A stretch of 64,000 nt of DNA from Ruminococcaceae bacterium Marseille-P2935 (GTDB lineage: Bacteria > Bacillota > Clostridia > Oscillospirales > Ruminococcaceae), in contig LT629952.1 of NCBI GenBank assembly GCA_900104565.1, positions 62,001-126,000 of the forward strand. The letters run 5' to 3'. Positions 26,431-35,181 of the stretch are shown here, piece by piece (the stretch's first letter is position 1; each line of letters opens with the position of its first letter). The translations under genes and the position numbers were made by a program. A model generated the notes under the pieces. It was not told the DNA's origin. It saw nothing but the letters and a program-made list of their open reading frames with translations, and made no database searches.

Positions 26431-27741
26431 ATGGCAACATTATATTTGGAATGTTTTTCCGGTATCAGCGGCGACATGACGGTTGCTTCCTTACTGGATT
26501 TGGGTGTCGATCAGAACAAATTGTTCCAGGCTATTAAAAGCTTAAAGATTGACGGCTATGAAATTAAAGTTTCCAAAACAGAGAAAAATGGGGTTACTGC
26601 CTGTGACTTTGATGTGGTTTTAGAATCTGACCAGCATGACCATGGGCATACCCATGAAGAGGGGCATCATCACCTTCCTGGTGAGGAGCATACCCATGCC
26701 CGCCTTTCTGTTCATGACCACGGACATTTTCATGAAGAAGAGCATTCGAACATTGAACAGCAGGAACATGTTCACCATCATGAACATCGCAACCTGCAGG
26801 ATATAGAAAAGATAATTGATCGTTCCGAAATTACTGCCCGGGCCAAGGAACTTTCTAAAAAAATGTTTTCCATTGTGGCCAAGGCAGAGGCAAAGGTGCA
26901 TGGAAAGCCTGTTGAAGAAGTGCATTTCCATGAGGTCGGAGCGGTAGATTCCATTATTGATATTGTATCTGCTGCGGTTTGTATTGACCTTTTAAATATT
27001 GATCAGGTTTATTGTTCCCCCTTAAGCGAGGGGAATGGGTTTGTGCGGTGCCAGCACGGGCTGCTGCCTGTACCGGTGCCGGCTACTGCCGAAATTTTGC
27101 GGGAGTACAGTATTCCAATCTCCGCAAGCAGTGTGCAGGGCGAAATGGTAACCCCCACTGGAGCTGCTATTGTGGCTGCTTTAACAGAAAGTTTTGAGCG
27201 CCCCCAGGGTTATATAATAAAAGCAGTGGGTTATGGTGCCGGCAAACGAAATTACCCAACGGCCAATGTGGTGCGTGCCTTTTTGTTGGAAAAAGCAGTA
27301 TTGGGCAATAAAAATCAGGTTATACTGATGGAATGCAATATAGACGATATGACCGGTGAGCAGCTGGGCTTTGCTATGGAAACGTTGCTAGCCGCGGGCG
27401 CATTGGATGTTTGGTTTGAGCCTATTTATATGAAGAAAAACCGCCCGGCAAATAAGCTGTGCGTGTTGTGCCGCCCGGTGGACCAGCAAAATTTAGAAAA
27501 GATGATTTTATTGCATACAACTACCATAGGGGTACGGTCTGCCGTTTACAACCGCACCGTAATGGAACGTAAGACGGCGCAGGTGACAACTCCGTATGGA
27601 GTGGTGACGGTAAAATATGCCGGGTTGGAAGAGATTCAAAAAATTACGGTGGAATATGAAAGCGCCAAGGCAGCGGCTAATCGGTTTGGGGTGCCGTTGG
27701 AAGAAGTTTACCGGGCAGCACGGCAGAATGCTTGTGAATAA
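26431..27741 (+). CDS. larC: Nickel insertion protein LarC, single-frame form
   Basis: A 436-residue CTP-dependent cyclometallase that inserts Ni into the pincer cofactor. The start CFSGISGDMTVASLLDLG is the classical LarC N-terminus. Residues about 69-120 form a His-rich loop (many HD, HE and HH pairs) suited to holding nickel. The C-terminal half starts near VILMECNIDDMTGEQLGFAMETL. In Lactobacillus the two halves (larC1/larC2) are joined by programmed frameshifting, whereas here they lie in one open frame. GGAGG is 6 bases before the ATG. It is the last gene of asnS-larE-larC; larA and larB are not seen. Confidence 0.95.
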   Translation: MATLYLECFSGISGDMTVASLLDLGVDQNKLFQAIKSLKIDGYEIKVSKTEKNGVTACDFDVVLESDQHDHGHTHEEGHHHLPGEEHTHARLSVHDHGHFHEEEHSNIEQQEHVHHHEHRNLQDIEKIIDRSEITARAKELSKKMFSIVAKAEAKVHGKPVEEVHFHEVGAVDSIIDIVSAAVCIDLLNIDQVYCSPLSEGNGFVRCQHGLLPVPVPATAEILREYSIPISASSVQGEMVTPTGAAIVAALTESFERPQGYIIKAVGYGAGKRNYPTANVVRAFLLEKAVLGNKNQVILMECNIDDMTGEQLGFAMETLLAAGALDVWFEPIYMKKNRPANKLCVLCRPVDQQNLEKMILLHTTTIGVRSAVYNRTVMERKTAQVTTPYGVVTVKYAGLEEIQKITVEYESAKAAANRFGVPLEEVYRAARQNACE

Positions 27742-27799
27742 AATGTACCATCCGCCAATATGCCGCTGAGTATATTGTGCGTGAATGATAGAAAGCTAA

Positions 27800-27819
27800 G
27801 GCAGATACTATCATCTGCC
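27800..27819 (+). other. Small stem-loop just before the aminotransferase ribosome site
   Basis: GGCAGAT pairs with ATCTGCC around a 6-base loop; the AGAGGAGG ribosome site starts a few bases later. It may affect translation, but a role is not shown. Confidence 0.4.
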
Positions 27820-27839
27820 AGGTTAGAGGAGGAAACCTT

Positions 27840-29129
27840 TTGAGTGCTTATCAGGAATTAGCAGCGGACCAGCTGCGCGAACTCAAAAATCAACTGGATC
27901 AAGAATATAAAGAATATCAGTCCAAAGGACTAAAGTTGGATATGTCCCGCGGAAAACCTGCACCAAATCAGCTGGATCTTTCCATGGATATGTTAGATTC
28001 CTTAAACAGCACCGATAAGGCGGTTTCTCAAAATGGTACGGACTGCCGTAACTATGGTCTATTGGACGGTATTCCCGAGGCAAAAAAATTGATGGCCGAT
28101 ATGCTGGATGTTGAACCGGAGGATGTGATTGTAGGCGGTAATTCCAGCTTAAACCTGATGTATGACACTATGGCACGTGCTATGCTGTTTGGAGTACCAG
28201 GCTCTGAAAAACCTTGGTTCCAATGTGAAAACCGCAAATTTTTGTGCCCTTCCCCTGGTTATGACCGGCATTTTGCAATCACTGAGGAATTTGGTTTTGA
28301 AATGATTACCGTTCCCATGCTTCCTGACGGCCCAGATATGGATATGGTAGAATCTTTCGTGAAAAAAGATGAATCCATTAAGGGAATCTGGTGTGTGCCT
28401 ATGTATTCCAATCCCCAGGGTATTACATACAGCGATGAAACCATTCGCCGTTTGGCTGCATTAAAGCCCGCCGCAAAGGATTTCCGCATCTTTTGTGATA
28501 ATGCATATGGGATGCACCATTTGTATGACGATGATCAGGATCATGTGTTAAACCTGCTTCGGGAATGCCGCAAGGCGGGCAGCGAAGATATGGTCTATAT
28601 CTTTGGCTCTACCTCCAAGGTGTCTTTTCCAGGTGCCGGTATCAGCGCAGTTGCAGCGTCGGCTTTGAACTTAAGCGAAATGAAAAAGCGCATGTCCATT
28701 CAAACCATTGGGCCCGATAAGCTCAACCAGCTGCGGCATGTATTGTATTATAAAGATGTAAACGGGGTTAATGAGCATATGCGTTTGCAGGCTCAGATCA
28801 TTGGCCCTAAGTTCCAAATTGTTTTAAAAACCTTAAAAGAGGAACTGGGCGGAAAGGGAATTGCCCAGTGGACCAACCCCAAGGGGGGTTACTTTATTGC
28901 ATTGGATACAATGGACGGCTGTGCAAAACGGGTTGTACAGTTGTGCAAAGAAGCCGGCGTGGTGATGACCCCAGCGGGAGCAACCTTTCCGTATGGGGTA
29001 GACCCTCAGGACCGGAATATTCGAATCGCACCAACCTATCCGTCGGTAGAGGAGCTGACGGTTGCGGCAAAACTGTTCTGCCTATGTGTTAAACTCGCCA
29101 GTGTGGAGAAACTGTTAAGCGGGAAATAA
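27840..29129 (+). CDS. Aspartate aminotransferase-like PLP enzyme (class Ic, PF12897 type)
   Basis: A 429-residue fold-type I aminotransferase, probably using aspartate and 2-oxoglutarate or a related pair. The N-terminus has LDMSRGKPAPNQLDLSMDM and NYGLLDGIPEAKKLMADML. The central region has MYSNPQGITYSDETIRRLA with the PLP-facing Asn, then FCDNAYG. The Schiff-base lysine is in FGSTSKVSFPGAG (about residue 260). This sequence family differs from the common AspB type. The TTG start at 27840 is 7 bases from GAGGAGG. A terminator follows, so it is a single-gene unit. Confidence 0.9.
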   Translation: MSAYQELAADQLRELKNQLDQEYKEYQSKGLKLDMSRGKPAPNQLDLSMDMLDSLNSTDKAVSQNGTDCRNYGLLDGIPEAKKLMADMLDVEPEDVIVGGNSSLNLMYDTMARAMLFGVPGSEKPWFQCENRKFLCPSPGYDRHFAITEEFGFEMITVPMLPDGPDMDMVESFVKKDESIKGIWCVPMYSNPQGITYSDETIRRLAALKPAAKDFRIFCDNAYGMHHLYDDDQDHVLNLLRECRKAGSEDMVYIFGSTSKVSFPGAGISAVAASALNLSEMKKRMSIQTIGPDKLNQLRHVLYYKDVNGVNEHMRLQAQIIGPKFQIVLKTLKEELGGKGIAQWTNPKGGYFIALDTMDGCAKRVVQLCKEAGVVMTPAGATFPYGVDPQDRNIRIAPTYPSVEELTVAAKLFCLCVKLASVEKLLSGK

Positions 29130-29147
29130 TTCCGTCTGTAAAAAGTT

Positions 29148-29178
29148 AAGGTACGGGCCTGTTTTGCCCGTACCTTTT
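29148..29178 (+). terminator. Rho-independent terminator after the aminotransferase
   Basis: AAGGTACGGGC pairs with GCCCGTACCTT around a 7-base loop, followed by TTCTT. Confidence 0.88.
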
Positions 29179-29201
29179 CTTGAGTATAGACTAAAGATGA
29201 A

Positions 29202-29230
29202 TTGACTTTTACCCTTGGCTGTTTTATAAT
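29202..29230 (+). promoter_or_regulatory. Sigma-A type promoter of secDF
   Basis: TTGACT at 29202-29207, a 17-base spacer and TATAAT at 29225-29230. The secD start lies about 100 bases downstream. Confidence 0.8.
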
Positions 29231-29330
29231 AAACTTCATGTATGACTGCCGTCGTTTTCAGGAATGCGGAGACTAAATGAAAGCTTTACAGAGGAAAACG
29301 GCGACTTAAGATGGCATTGGAGGATTACAA

Positions 29331-30722
29331 ATGAAAAAAGTTGGAAAATCGGTATTTTTCATTGTGGTCGCCCTTATTTTGGTGGTTTCTTATTTATCCT
29401 TTTTTGGATGGACAAGCCCCAATGGCGATTTCACAAAAACTTATGTAAAAGGCGCCGATACCATTCGCTGGGGTATTGATATCCGTGGCGGTGTAGATGT
29501 GACTTTTGCTCCGCCTGAGGATTATGATGCAACCGATGAGGAAATGACCATGGCGGAAGGCGTTTTAAAAGAACGTTTGGTAAACCTGAATATTACTGAC
29601 TACGAAGTTTATGCCGATAAAGCAAAGGACCGCATTATTGTCCGTTTTCCATGGAAGGCTGATGAAGTGGATTTTAACCCGGAAGCTGCCATTAAGGAGC
29701 TGGGTGAAACTGCAGAGCTTACCTTCCGTGAGCTGGCACTGCAGGATGCGGAAGGTAATCCAACCGGCGATACAAAAGATAAGATTGTACTGGAAGGCAA
29801 GGATATTGTCTCTGCACAGGCTGGAATCAGTTCTAAAGATAATTCCCATGTGGTAGCTTTAAAGCTGACCGCCGAAGGTGCTGCTAAGTTTTCTGAGGCA
29901 ACAGGCCGCCTTGTTAATAAGCAGATTTCAATTTGGATGGATAATACCATGATTTCTGCCCCCCAGGTTCAGCAGCAGATCACGGACGGAGAAGCAACGA
30001 TCAGTTCTCCTACAATGACTGCGGAAAGCGCTAAAAGCCTGGCAGCTAAAATCAATTCCGGTGCGCTGCCCTTTAAACTGGAAACAGATAACTTTAATAC
30101 CATCTCGCCAACCTTGGGGATGGGCGCCAAAGATGCCATGGTTTTGGCAGGGGTTATAGCATTTATTATTGTTGCAGTTTTCATGATTTCGTTGTTCCGT
30201 CTGCCTGGCTTTATTGCTGTTATTGCATTGGCAGGGCAGTTGTCGCTGACCATTGCGGCAATTACCGGATTTTTTCCAATTGTTCCCTCCTTTACCTTAA
30301 CTCTGCCGGGTATCGCAGGTATTATTTTGGCCATTGGTTTTGGTGTGGATGCCAATATCATCACAGCGTCCCGTATCAAGGAAGAACTGAAATCGGGGAA
30401 AACGCTTGATGCTTCTATTCGTACCGGGTACTCCAAAGCGTTTACCGCTATTTTAGATGGCAACATTACCGTTATTATTGTAGCTGTTATTCTGATGGGT
30501 GCGTTTGGCCCTCCAAGCAGTGCTTTTGTAAAACTGTTTAGCCCCATTTTCCGCTGGTTCGGCCCTTCTACAGCAGGTTCTATCTATTCCTTTGGCTATA
30601 CCCTGCTGGTAGGCGTTATTCTGAACCTGCTGATGGGTGTATTTTGTTCGCGGCTGATGATCCAGTCGCTCTCCCGCTTTAAACCATTCCGCAAGGCATG
30701 GCTCTATGGAGGTGACAAATAA
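29331..30722 (+). CDS. secD: Protein translocase subunit SecD
   Basis: A 463-residue membrane subunit of the accessory SecDF complex, which uses the proton gradient to pull exported proteins through SecYEG. It has an N-terminal membrane helix (about residues 7-27), an outer domain starting RWGIDIRGGVDVTF, and a C-terminal bundle of about five helices with FGVDANIITASRIKEEL (about 345), the family's conserved Asp-containing helix. GGAGG lies 7 bases before the ATG. Its stop overlaps the secF start by one base. Confidence 0.96.
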   Translation: MKKVGKSVFFIVVALILVVSYLSFFGWTSPNGDFTKTYVKGADTIRWGIDIRGGVDVTFAPPEDYDATDEEMTMAEGVLKERLVNLNITDYEVYADKAKDRIIVRFPWKADEVDFNPEAAIKELGETAELTFRELALQDAEGNPTGDTKDKIVLEGKDIVSAQAGISSKDNSHVVALKLTAEGAAKFSEATGRLVNKQISIWMDNTMISAPQVQQQITDGEATISSPTMTAESAKSLAAKINSGALPFKLETDNFNTISPTLGMGAKDAMVLAGVIAFIIVAVFMISLFRLPGFIAVIALAGQLSLTIAAITGFFPIVPSFTLTLPGIAGIILAIGFGVDANIITASRIKEELKSGKTLDASIRTGYSKAFTAILDGNITVIIVAVILMGAFGPPSSAFVKLFSPIFRWFGPSTAGSIYSFGYTLLVGVILNLLMGVFCSRLMIQSLSRFKPFRKAWLYGGDK

Positions 30723-31642
30723 TGATAGATTTTGTAAAAAACCGTAAAATATATCTTGCCATTTCTGCCATCCTCCTTTTGGTAATTATAGTAAGTTCAG
30801 TTGTACTGGGAGCCCGGTTGGATATTCAGTTTAAAGGCGGCGCTATTCTAAAGTATAATTATAGCGGTGAGCTTGACAAAGGACAGTTCCAGACTACGAT
30901 TGAATCTGTTCTTGGGGAAAAAGTTACGATTCAGGAAACCAAAGACGCTATTACCGGCAGCAATAGCTATACCGTAACTTTAGCTGCTGAAAAAGGTATT
31001 CCTTCTGAAAAACAGATGGAACTGAGCAGTGCGATTGAATCGGCATACGGCGGCCAGGTGGAGCAGGTTTCCAGCAGTGTTGTGGACCCTACTATTGGTA
31101 AAGAGTTTTTTGCCAAATCTTTAATTGCAGTTGCAGTAGCTGCAATTATTATGATTGTGTATATTGCCATCCGTTTCAAAATTCTGAGCGGCTGGTCTGC
31201 CGGTGTATTTGCAGTGGTTGCTTTGTTGCATGATGTTATTATCATTTATGGCACATTTATTATCTGCCGAATGACTATTAATGATAATTTTATTGCTGTT
31301 ATTCTGACCATTTTAGGCTACTCGCTGAATGATACTATAGTTATTTACGACCGTATTCGTGAAAACAAGCGGCGTTTTGGCGGGGAAAAACCACTGGATG
31401 AGATCGTAAATATGAGCATTAATCAATCGCTTTTCCGTACGATCTGCACAACTGCTACCACCGTTGCAGCCCTTGCTGTAATTGCAATTGTGGCACTGAT
31501 CTTCCATGTGGATTCTATCCTCAGTTTTGCATTCCCGCTCATTATCGGTATGATTTCCGGTGTGTATTCATCCGTTTGCCTGTCCGGCCCCTTATGGGTG
31601 CTTTGGCAGGATCATAAGGCGAAAAAGATTGCAAAGGCTTAG
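30722..31642 (+). CDS. secF: Protein translocase subunit SecF
   Basis: The 306-residue partner of SecD in the inner membrane. It has a first helix near residues 9-30, the outer segment DIQFKGGAILKYNY (the SecF form of the FxGG motif), and a C-terminal helix bundle with LGYSLNDTIVIYDRIRENKRR (about 200-220), a strong SecF signature. The ATG overlaps the last base of secD, so translation is coupled. Ribosome site GGAGGTGAC lies 6 bases upstream, inside secD. Confidence 0.96.
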   Translation: MIDFVKNRKIYLAISAILLLVIIVSSVVLGARLDIQFKGGAILKYNYSGELDKGQFQTTIESVLGEKVTIQETKDAITGSNSYTVTLAAEKGIPSEKQMELSSAIESAYGGQVEQVSSSVVDPTIGKEFFAKSLIAVAVAAIIMIVYIAIRFKILSGWSAGVFAVVALLHDVIIIYGTFIICRMTINDNFIAVILTILGYSLNDTIVIYDRIRENKRRFGGEKPLDEIVNMSINQSLFRTICTTATTVAALAVIAIVALIFHVDSILSFAFPLIIGMISGVYSSVCLSGPLWVLWQDHKAKKIAKA

Positions 31643-31659
31643 ATATTAATTTCTGAAAT

Positions 31660-31704
31660 AAAGAGAGCGGTACCGCAAATTCGTTGCGGTACCGCTCTCT
31701 TTTT
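31660..31704 (+). terminator. Strong terminator after secDF
   Basis: AAAGAGAGCGGTACCGCAA pairs perfectly with its complement ending CTCTCTTT over 19 bases, followed by TT and A. Confidence 0.9.
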
Positions 31705-31777
31705 AGCAGCTATTCCGGTGGTGTATGACGGCAAAAATAGGAGAATGTTATCAGAGATTACATAGATTGACGGAGGC

Positions 31778-32022
31778 ATGATTGTATTGTATGATTTTAC
31801 TGGAAGCATTGGGTTTACCAGCAAGAACGCAACCTATATTATTGGAGCGCAAGATCCTGGGTATGCCCGGGGAACGGGGCTAAAAACAAGAGCCGCCTTT
31901 GAAGAAGCCCTACAGGATGTCAAGAAAAAATATCTTGGCGATCATCCAAATATATTGCTGTGCCAAAGGCTTTTATGACAGCCTCTGTGCACCTATATAT
32001 GAAGACCGGCGATAAAGTTTAA
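31778..32022 (+). pseudogene. Small gene of unknown function, probably split by a one-base deletion
   Basis: The frame from ATG 31778 runs 66 codons to a TGA at 31976. Its sequence reads like a real protein (for example GFTSKNATYIIGAQDPGYARG). Near 31950 another frame takes over and reads YIAVPKAFMTASVHLYMKTG to a TAA at 32020-32022, also protein-like and with no gap. Joining the two needs one extra base, giving about 80 residues. GGAGG lies only one base before the ATG, so the true start is unsure. No family is recognised. Confidence 0.5.
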
Positions 32023-32054
32023 CGGTAAATAGAAGAAAAAGAAGGACTTTTCCC

Positions 32055-32624
32055 ATGAAAAAAAAGCTGAAACTGTATCTTACACTGTTCACCTCCACCT
32101 TTTATCTGAGCGCATTTACCTTTGGCGGGGGTTATGTTATTATTCCACTGATGAAAAAACGGTTTGTGGATAACCTTCACTGGCTGGAGGAGGAAGAGAT
32201 GCTTAACCTGACTGCGATTGCACAGTCTTCACCAGGAGCAGTAGCGGTAAACGCAGCTATTTTATTGGGCTGGCGGGTTGCCGGTATAGTGGGTGCTGCA
32301 ATATCTATTTTAGGAACAGTTTTGCCTCCGCTGCTTATTTTGTCGGCTTTGTCAGTCGCATATACTGCTTTTCGGGACAACCAACTGGTGCAGGCAGTTT
32401 TGCACGGAATGCAGGCAGGGATTGTGGCTGTAATTGCAGATGTTGTTTGGACAATGGGACAAAAAATAGTTGCACAGAAAAAAGCTGTTTCCATATTCAT
32501 TATGTTGGGCGCATTTGTGGCGAACTGCATATTCAAGGTGAATTTGATGTTGATCATTCTAGCTTGCGGAGCACTAGGAGCTTTAACAGGCTTTTTGGAT
32601 CGGAAAGGAGCAAAGCAGGAATGA
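32055..32624 (+). CDS. Chromate transporter-family protein, first half (short-chain ChrA)
   Basis: A 189-residue membrane protein of the CHR family. It carries the N-terminal signature STFYLSAFTFGGGYVIIPLMKKRF (first lines of the chain) and the block LTAIAQSSPGAVAVNAAILLGWRVAG, which mark this family. Five to six hydrophobic segments are visible. Short CHR proteins work as pairs of half-size genes; the second half follows with a four-base overlap. Chromate export is known only for some members, so the real substrate here is open. AAGGAC lies about 8 bases before the ATG. Confidence 0.9.
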   Translation: MKKKLKLYLTLFTSTFYLSAFTFGGGYVIIPLMKKRFVDNLHWLEEEEMLNLTAIAQSSPGAVAVNAAILLGWRVAGIVGAAISILGTVLPPLLILSALSVAYTAFRDNQLVQAVLHGMQAGIVAVIADVVWTMGQKIVAQKKAVSIFIMLGAFVANCIFKVNLMLIILACGALGALTGFLDRKGAKQE

Positions 32625-33178
32625 TATATTTACAGCTTTTCTGGAGCTTTTTTCAGGTAGGATTGTTTAGTTTTGGCGGAGGGTATGCCGCTATGCCGCT
32701 GATTCAGCAACAGGTTGTGCAGCATTATTCCTGGCTAAGCATGCCGGAGTTTACTGACCTGATTACGATTTCCCAAATGACGCCAGGCCCTATTGCGATT
32801 AACTCTGCCACCTTTGTTGGAATGCGGATTGCAGGCTTTGGCGGAGCATTGATTGCTACCCTTGGATGTATACTTCCCTCCTGCATCATTGTAGGTGCGC
32901 TGGCGTTTCTTTATTTCCGGTACAGAGGCATTCCGGTGATACAGGATGTTTTAGAGGGATTACGACCGGCGGTTGTCGCGTTAATTGCAGCAGCAGGCAT
33001 CACAATTGCAGTGTCGGCTTTTTGGAGCAGTGGTGGAATCAGCCTAACCAACACCGACTGGAAGAGCATGTTGTTGTTTGTTGCAGCTTTTGTTGTGCTA
33101 CGTATTAAAAAATGGGATCCAATTTTTATCATGGTTGGAACCGGAGCAATTGGCGGAATCATATATTTTATGCGGTAA
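32621..33178 (+). CDS. Chromate transporter-family protein, second half (short-chain ChrA)
   Basis: A 185-residue partner of the preceding gene, with the same CHR signature near its start (GLFSFGGGYAAMPLIQQQ) and ITISQMTPGPIAINSATFVGMRIAGFGG. The ATG at 32621 overlaps the TGA of the first gene (ATGA) and follows AAAGGAG, so a longer frame from 32447 is not used. The two proteins probably form one antiparallel transporter. A hairpin follows directly. Confidence 0.9.
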   Translation: MIYLQLFWSFFQVGLFSFGGGYAAMPLIQQQVVQHYSWLSMPEFTDLITISQMTPGPIAINSATFVGMRIAGFGGALIATLGCILPSCIIVGALAFLYFRYRGIPVIQDVLEGLRPAVVALIAAAGITIAVSAFWSSGGISLTNTDWKSMLLFVAAFVVLRIKKWDPIFIMVGTGAIGGIIYFMR

Positions 33179-33182
33179 CTAC

Positions 33183-33222
33183 AAACAGCTGCGCTGTCAA
33201 ATGTTTGACAGCGCAGCTGTTT
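33183..33222 (+). terminator. Terminator after the chrA pair
   Basis: AAACAGCTGCGCTGTCAAA and its exact complement form a 19-base stem ending in TTTATTAG; the nominal loop is two bases. Confidence 0.82.
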
Positions 33223-33555
33223 ATTAGTATAATCATTTCAATTTATAACATAGCCTGGAAAAGTGGTTGAAAAATTGGGCATTATAAAAGAATAAAATCC
33301 TTTTTAAAGTGCATATGTCAACTGCGTGATATCCGTCTAAACCCAATGAAAATTTATTGTTATAAATTATAACATGTTTAGAATGTTCAGACAAGTTTCA
33401 GGCGTGGTCTGTGCAAAAAACAGATATTGACCAATAAACTCGTTTTTTAGGTAGAGTTACTCCTTATTTCTGCACTGCTTAGGTGTATGAGCCTAGAGGA
33501 TAAATTTATACAGTAAACAGTTTGTTTTTTATTTCAATAAGGCGGTGAAATACAA
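33223..33555. other. AT-rich gap before the amidase gene
   Basis: About 330 bases with no gene. The perfect palindrome TGTTATAAATTATAACA lies at 33358-33374, about 180 bases upstream of the amidase start, and could be an operator. No clear promoter pair is seen. Confidence 0.45.
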
Positions 33556-34416
33556 ATGGAAATTGTGATGGCTACGGTGGCTATGCAGGTAAAACACGAT
33601 AAATCGGAAAACATAAAACAGTTTTTGTCTTATATGGAGCAGGCAGCCGAGCAGGGGGTAAAACTAATTGTTTTTCCGGAACAATCCCTGCAGGGCTATC
33701 TGCCTTCCTCGGCCAAGCTTGACTTTTCTGCTTTTGATTATCAACACGCCAACGCTGAAACAATACCGGATGGCCCAAGCGTACAAATGATTATAAAAAG
33801 AGCGGCTCAACTAAAGTTGTTTGTTGTGTTTGGCATGACCGAACTTGATAAAGAGGATTATACCCGGCTTTATAATACGGCAGTATTGGTTGGGCCAAAG
33901 GGATATATAGGAAAATACCGTAAAGTTCATCTGCCCAACGCCGAAATGCACTTTTATTTTGCAGGGGATGAATTTCCTGTTTTTCAAACCGAGATTGGAA
34001 AAATTGGTCTGCTGATCTGTTACGATAAAATTTTTCCGGAAGCTGCCCGAACCCTGGCGCTGAAGGGTGCAGAAATTTTGATTATGCCAACAGCCTGGAG
34101 TTTTGAAAATACTCAAGGAAAATTGGATCAGGATCCGCTTTTAATTTCTTATCATTTGTATGATCAAGTTAGAGCTATGGAAAACCAGTGTTTTTTTATT
34201 TCCTCCAATATGGTGTTTCGCAGCGGGGAGTCCACTTTTTTGGGGCACAGCCATATTGTTTCGCCTGTTGGGGAATTTTTGGCTGATACAGGTTACAGGG
34301 AAGGGCTAGCAACAGCACAGGTTGATGTTAGAAAGATGATTCTTTACGCCCGTACTAGAGGTTGTTCAGGATTAAATTACCTAAAAGATAGACATCCAGA
34401 AACATATGGCAGTTAG
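33556..34416 (+). CDS. Carbon-nitrogen hydrolase (nitrilase superfamily)
   Basis: A 286-residue cytoplasmic amidase-type enzyme. The catalytic triad is visible: Glu42 (IVFPEQ), Lys123 (KYRKVHLP) and Cys155 (GLLICYDKIFPE). The fold order and length match the superfamily. Members cleave amides, ureido compounds or nitriles; the residues around Cys suggest an amidase or N-carbamoylase rather than a true nitrilase, but the substrate is not assigned. GGCGGTG lies about 7 bases before the ATG. It stands alone between a long AT-rich gap and a terminator. Confidence 0.9.
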   Translation: MEIVMATVAMQVKHDKSENIKQFLSYMEQAAEQGVKLIVFPEQSLQGYLPSSAKLDFSAFDYQHANAETIPDGPSVQMIIKRAAQLKLFVVFGMTELDKEDYTRLYNTAVLVGPKGYIGKYRKVHLPNAEMHFYFAGDEFPVFQTEIGKIGLLICYDKIFPEAARTLALKGAEILIMPTAWSFENTQGKLDQDPLLISYHLYDQVRAMENQCFFISSNMVFRSGESTFLGHSHIVSPVGEFLADTGYREGLATAQVDVRKMILYARTRGCSGLNYLKDRHPETYGS

Positions 34417-34418
34417 CA

Positions 34419-34449
34419 AAAAAGTGGGCGGTTATAGCACCCACTTTTT
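34419..34449. terminator. Bidirectional terminator
   Basis: AAAAAGTGGG pairs with CCCACTTTTT around an 11-base loop, between the amidase gene and the convergent small membrane protein gene. Confidence 0.85.
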
Positions 34450-34459
34450 CTATTGGTTG

Positions 34460-34726
34460 TTATTTTTTTTCTGCATTTCTGATTGCTAAATCAGCAATCA
34501 GCGCAGCTACCACTCCAGCCGCTAAACAGGCGGGCGCCGCTTCCAGCGTTCCGCGCAGCAAATACCTATAGTATAAATAATGTTGAGATATTGGTGCGGT
34601 TATGTATAGTACAGCAGAGAGAATATAATAACATAAACATAATAGAATACCAATTTTTATTGTATTTTTAGAAAAATTACATAAACCTTTTAATTCTTTT
34701 ATAATACCTTGCAGCACTTTGTCCAC
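34460..34726 (-). CDS. Small membrane protein, unknown
   Basis: An 88-residue protein with two hydrophobic segments (about residues 23-45 and 62-80) and charged ends (NFSKNTIK before the first, RNAEKK at the end). It matches no family I recognise. The GTG start at 34726 has AAAGG only two bases upstream, so the start might instead be the GTG three codons later. It ends on a good bidirectional terminator, which supports a real transcript. Confidence 0.5.
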   Translation of the reverse strand: MDKVLQGIIKELKGLCNFSKNTIKIGILLCLCYYILSAVLYITAPISQHYLYYRYLLRGTLEAAPACLAAGVVAALIADLAIRNAEKK

Positions 34727-35181
34727 CGCCTTTGTTGATTTTACTCAAAAAACTTCAAATTCAGACCAGTTTTGAAGGCACAAAGCGGTTGCTGCGTAGT
34801 TGGCCTCAGGGGCAACTTTTTTGCACAAAGACTGCCATCCGAAAACTGCTGCTGTTTTCAAGTTTGTTAAATATATCATAACAAATTGTTGTCAGCGTTG
34901 CAATGAAAAATCCTGCCAAATCATTTTATTTAGTACCATTTATGGGATGTTATGCCAAAAGTCATAGCAGTATATAATAAAAATTATCTAATGACTTTGT
35001 AAAAATACATATGTTTGTGTAGTAAAAACGACAAAACTTAAAATTTCTGTTAAGAATTTTGTTGAAAACTTGAGGGAATATTACAAACAAATTGTCGAAT
35101 TATGTCATAAATAGGAGAATATTAATCGTTCCCAAACAATTGAAAGAGGTGTATAATCACAGTAAGTGAGGAGGTTTGTAT
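34727..35181. other. Divergent gap of 455 bases upstream of the second DUF6514-like gene
   Basis: AT-rich with no gene. Near its right end, TTCCCA (35129-35134) and TATAAT (35152-35157) are 17 bases apart and fit a promoter for the downstream gene, with a very short leader. I see nothing else that can be supported. Confidence 0.45.

Noticed and set aside
32447-32620. Longer N-terminus for the second ChrA half
   Set aside because: It would overlap the first half by almost 180 bases, and the ATGA overlap at 32621 with AAAGGAG fits the family start.
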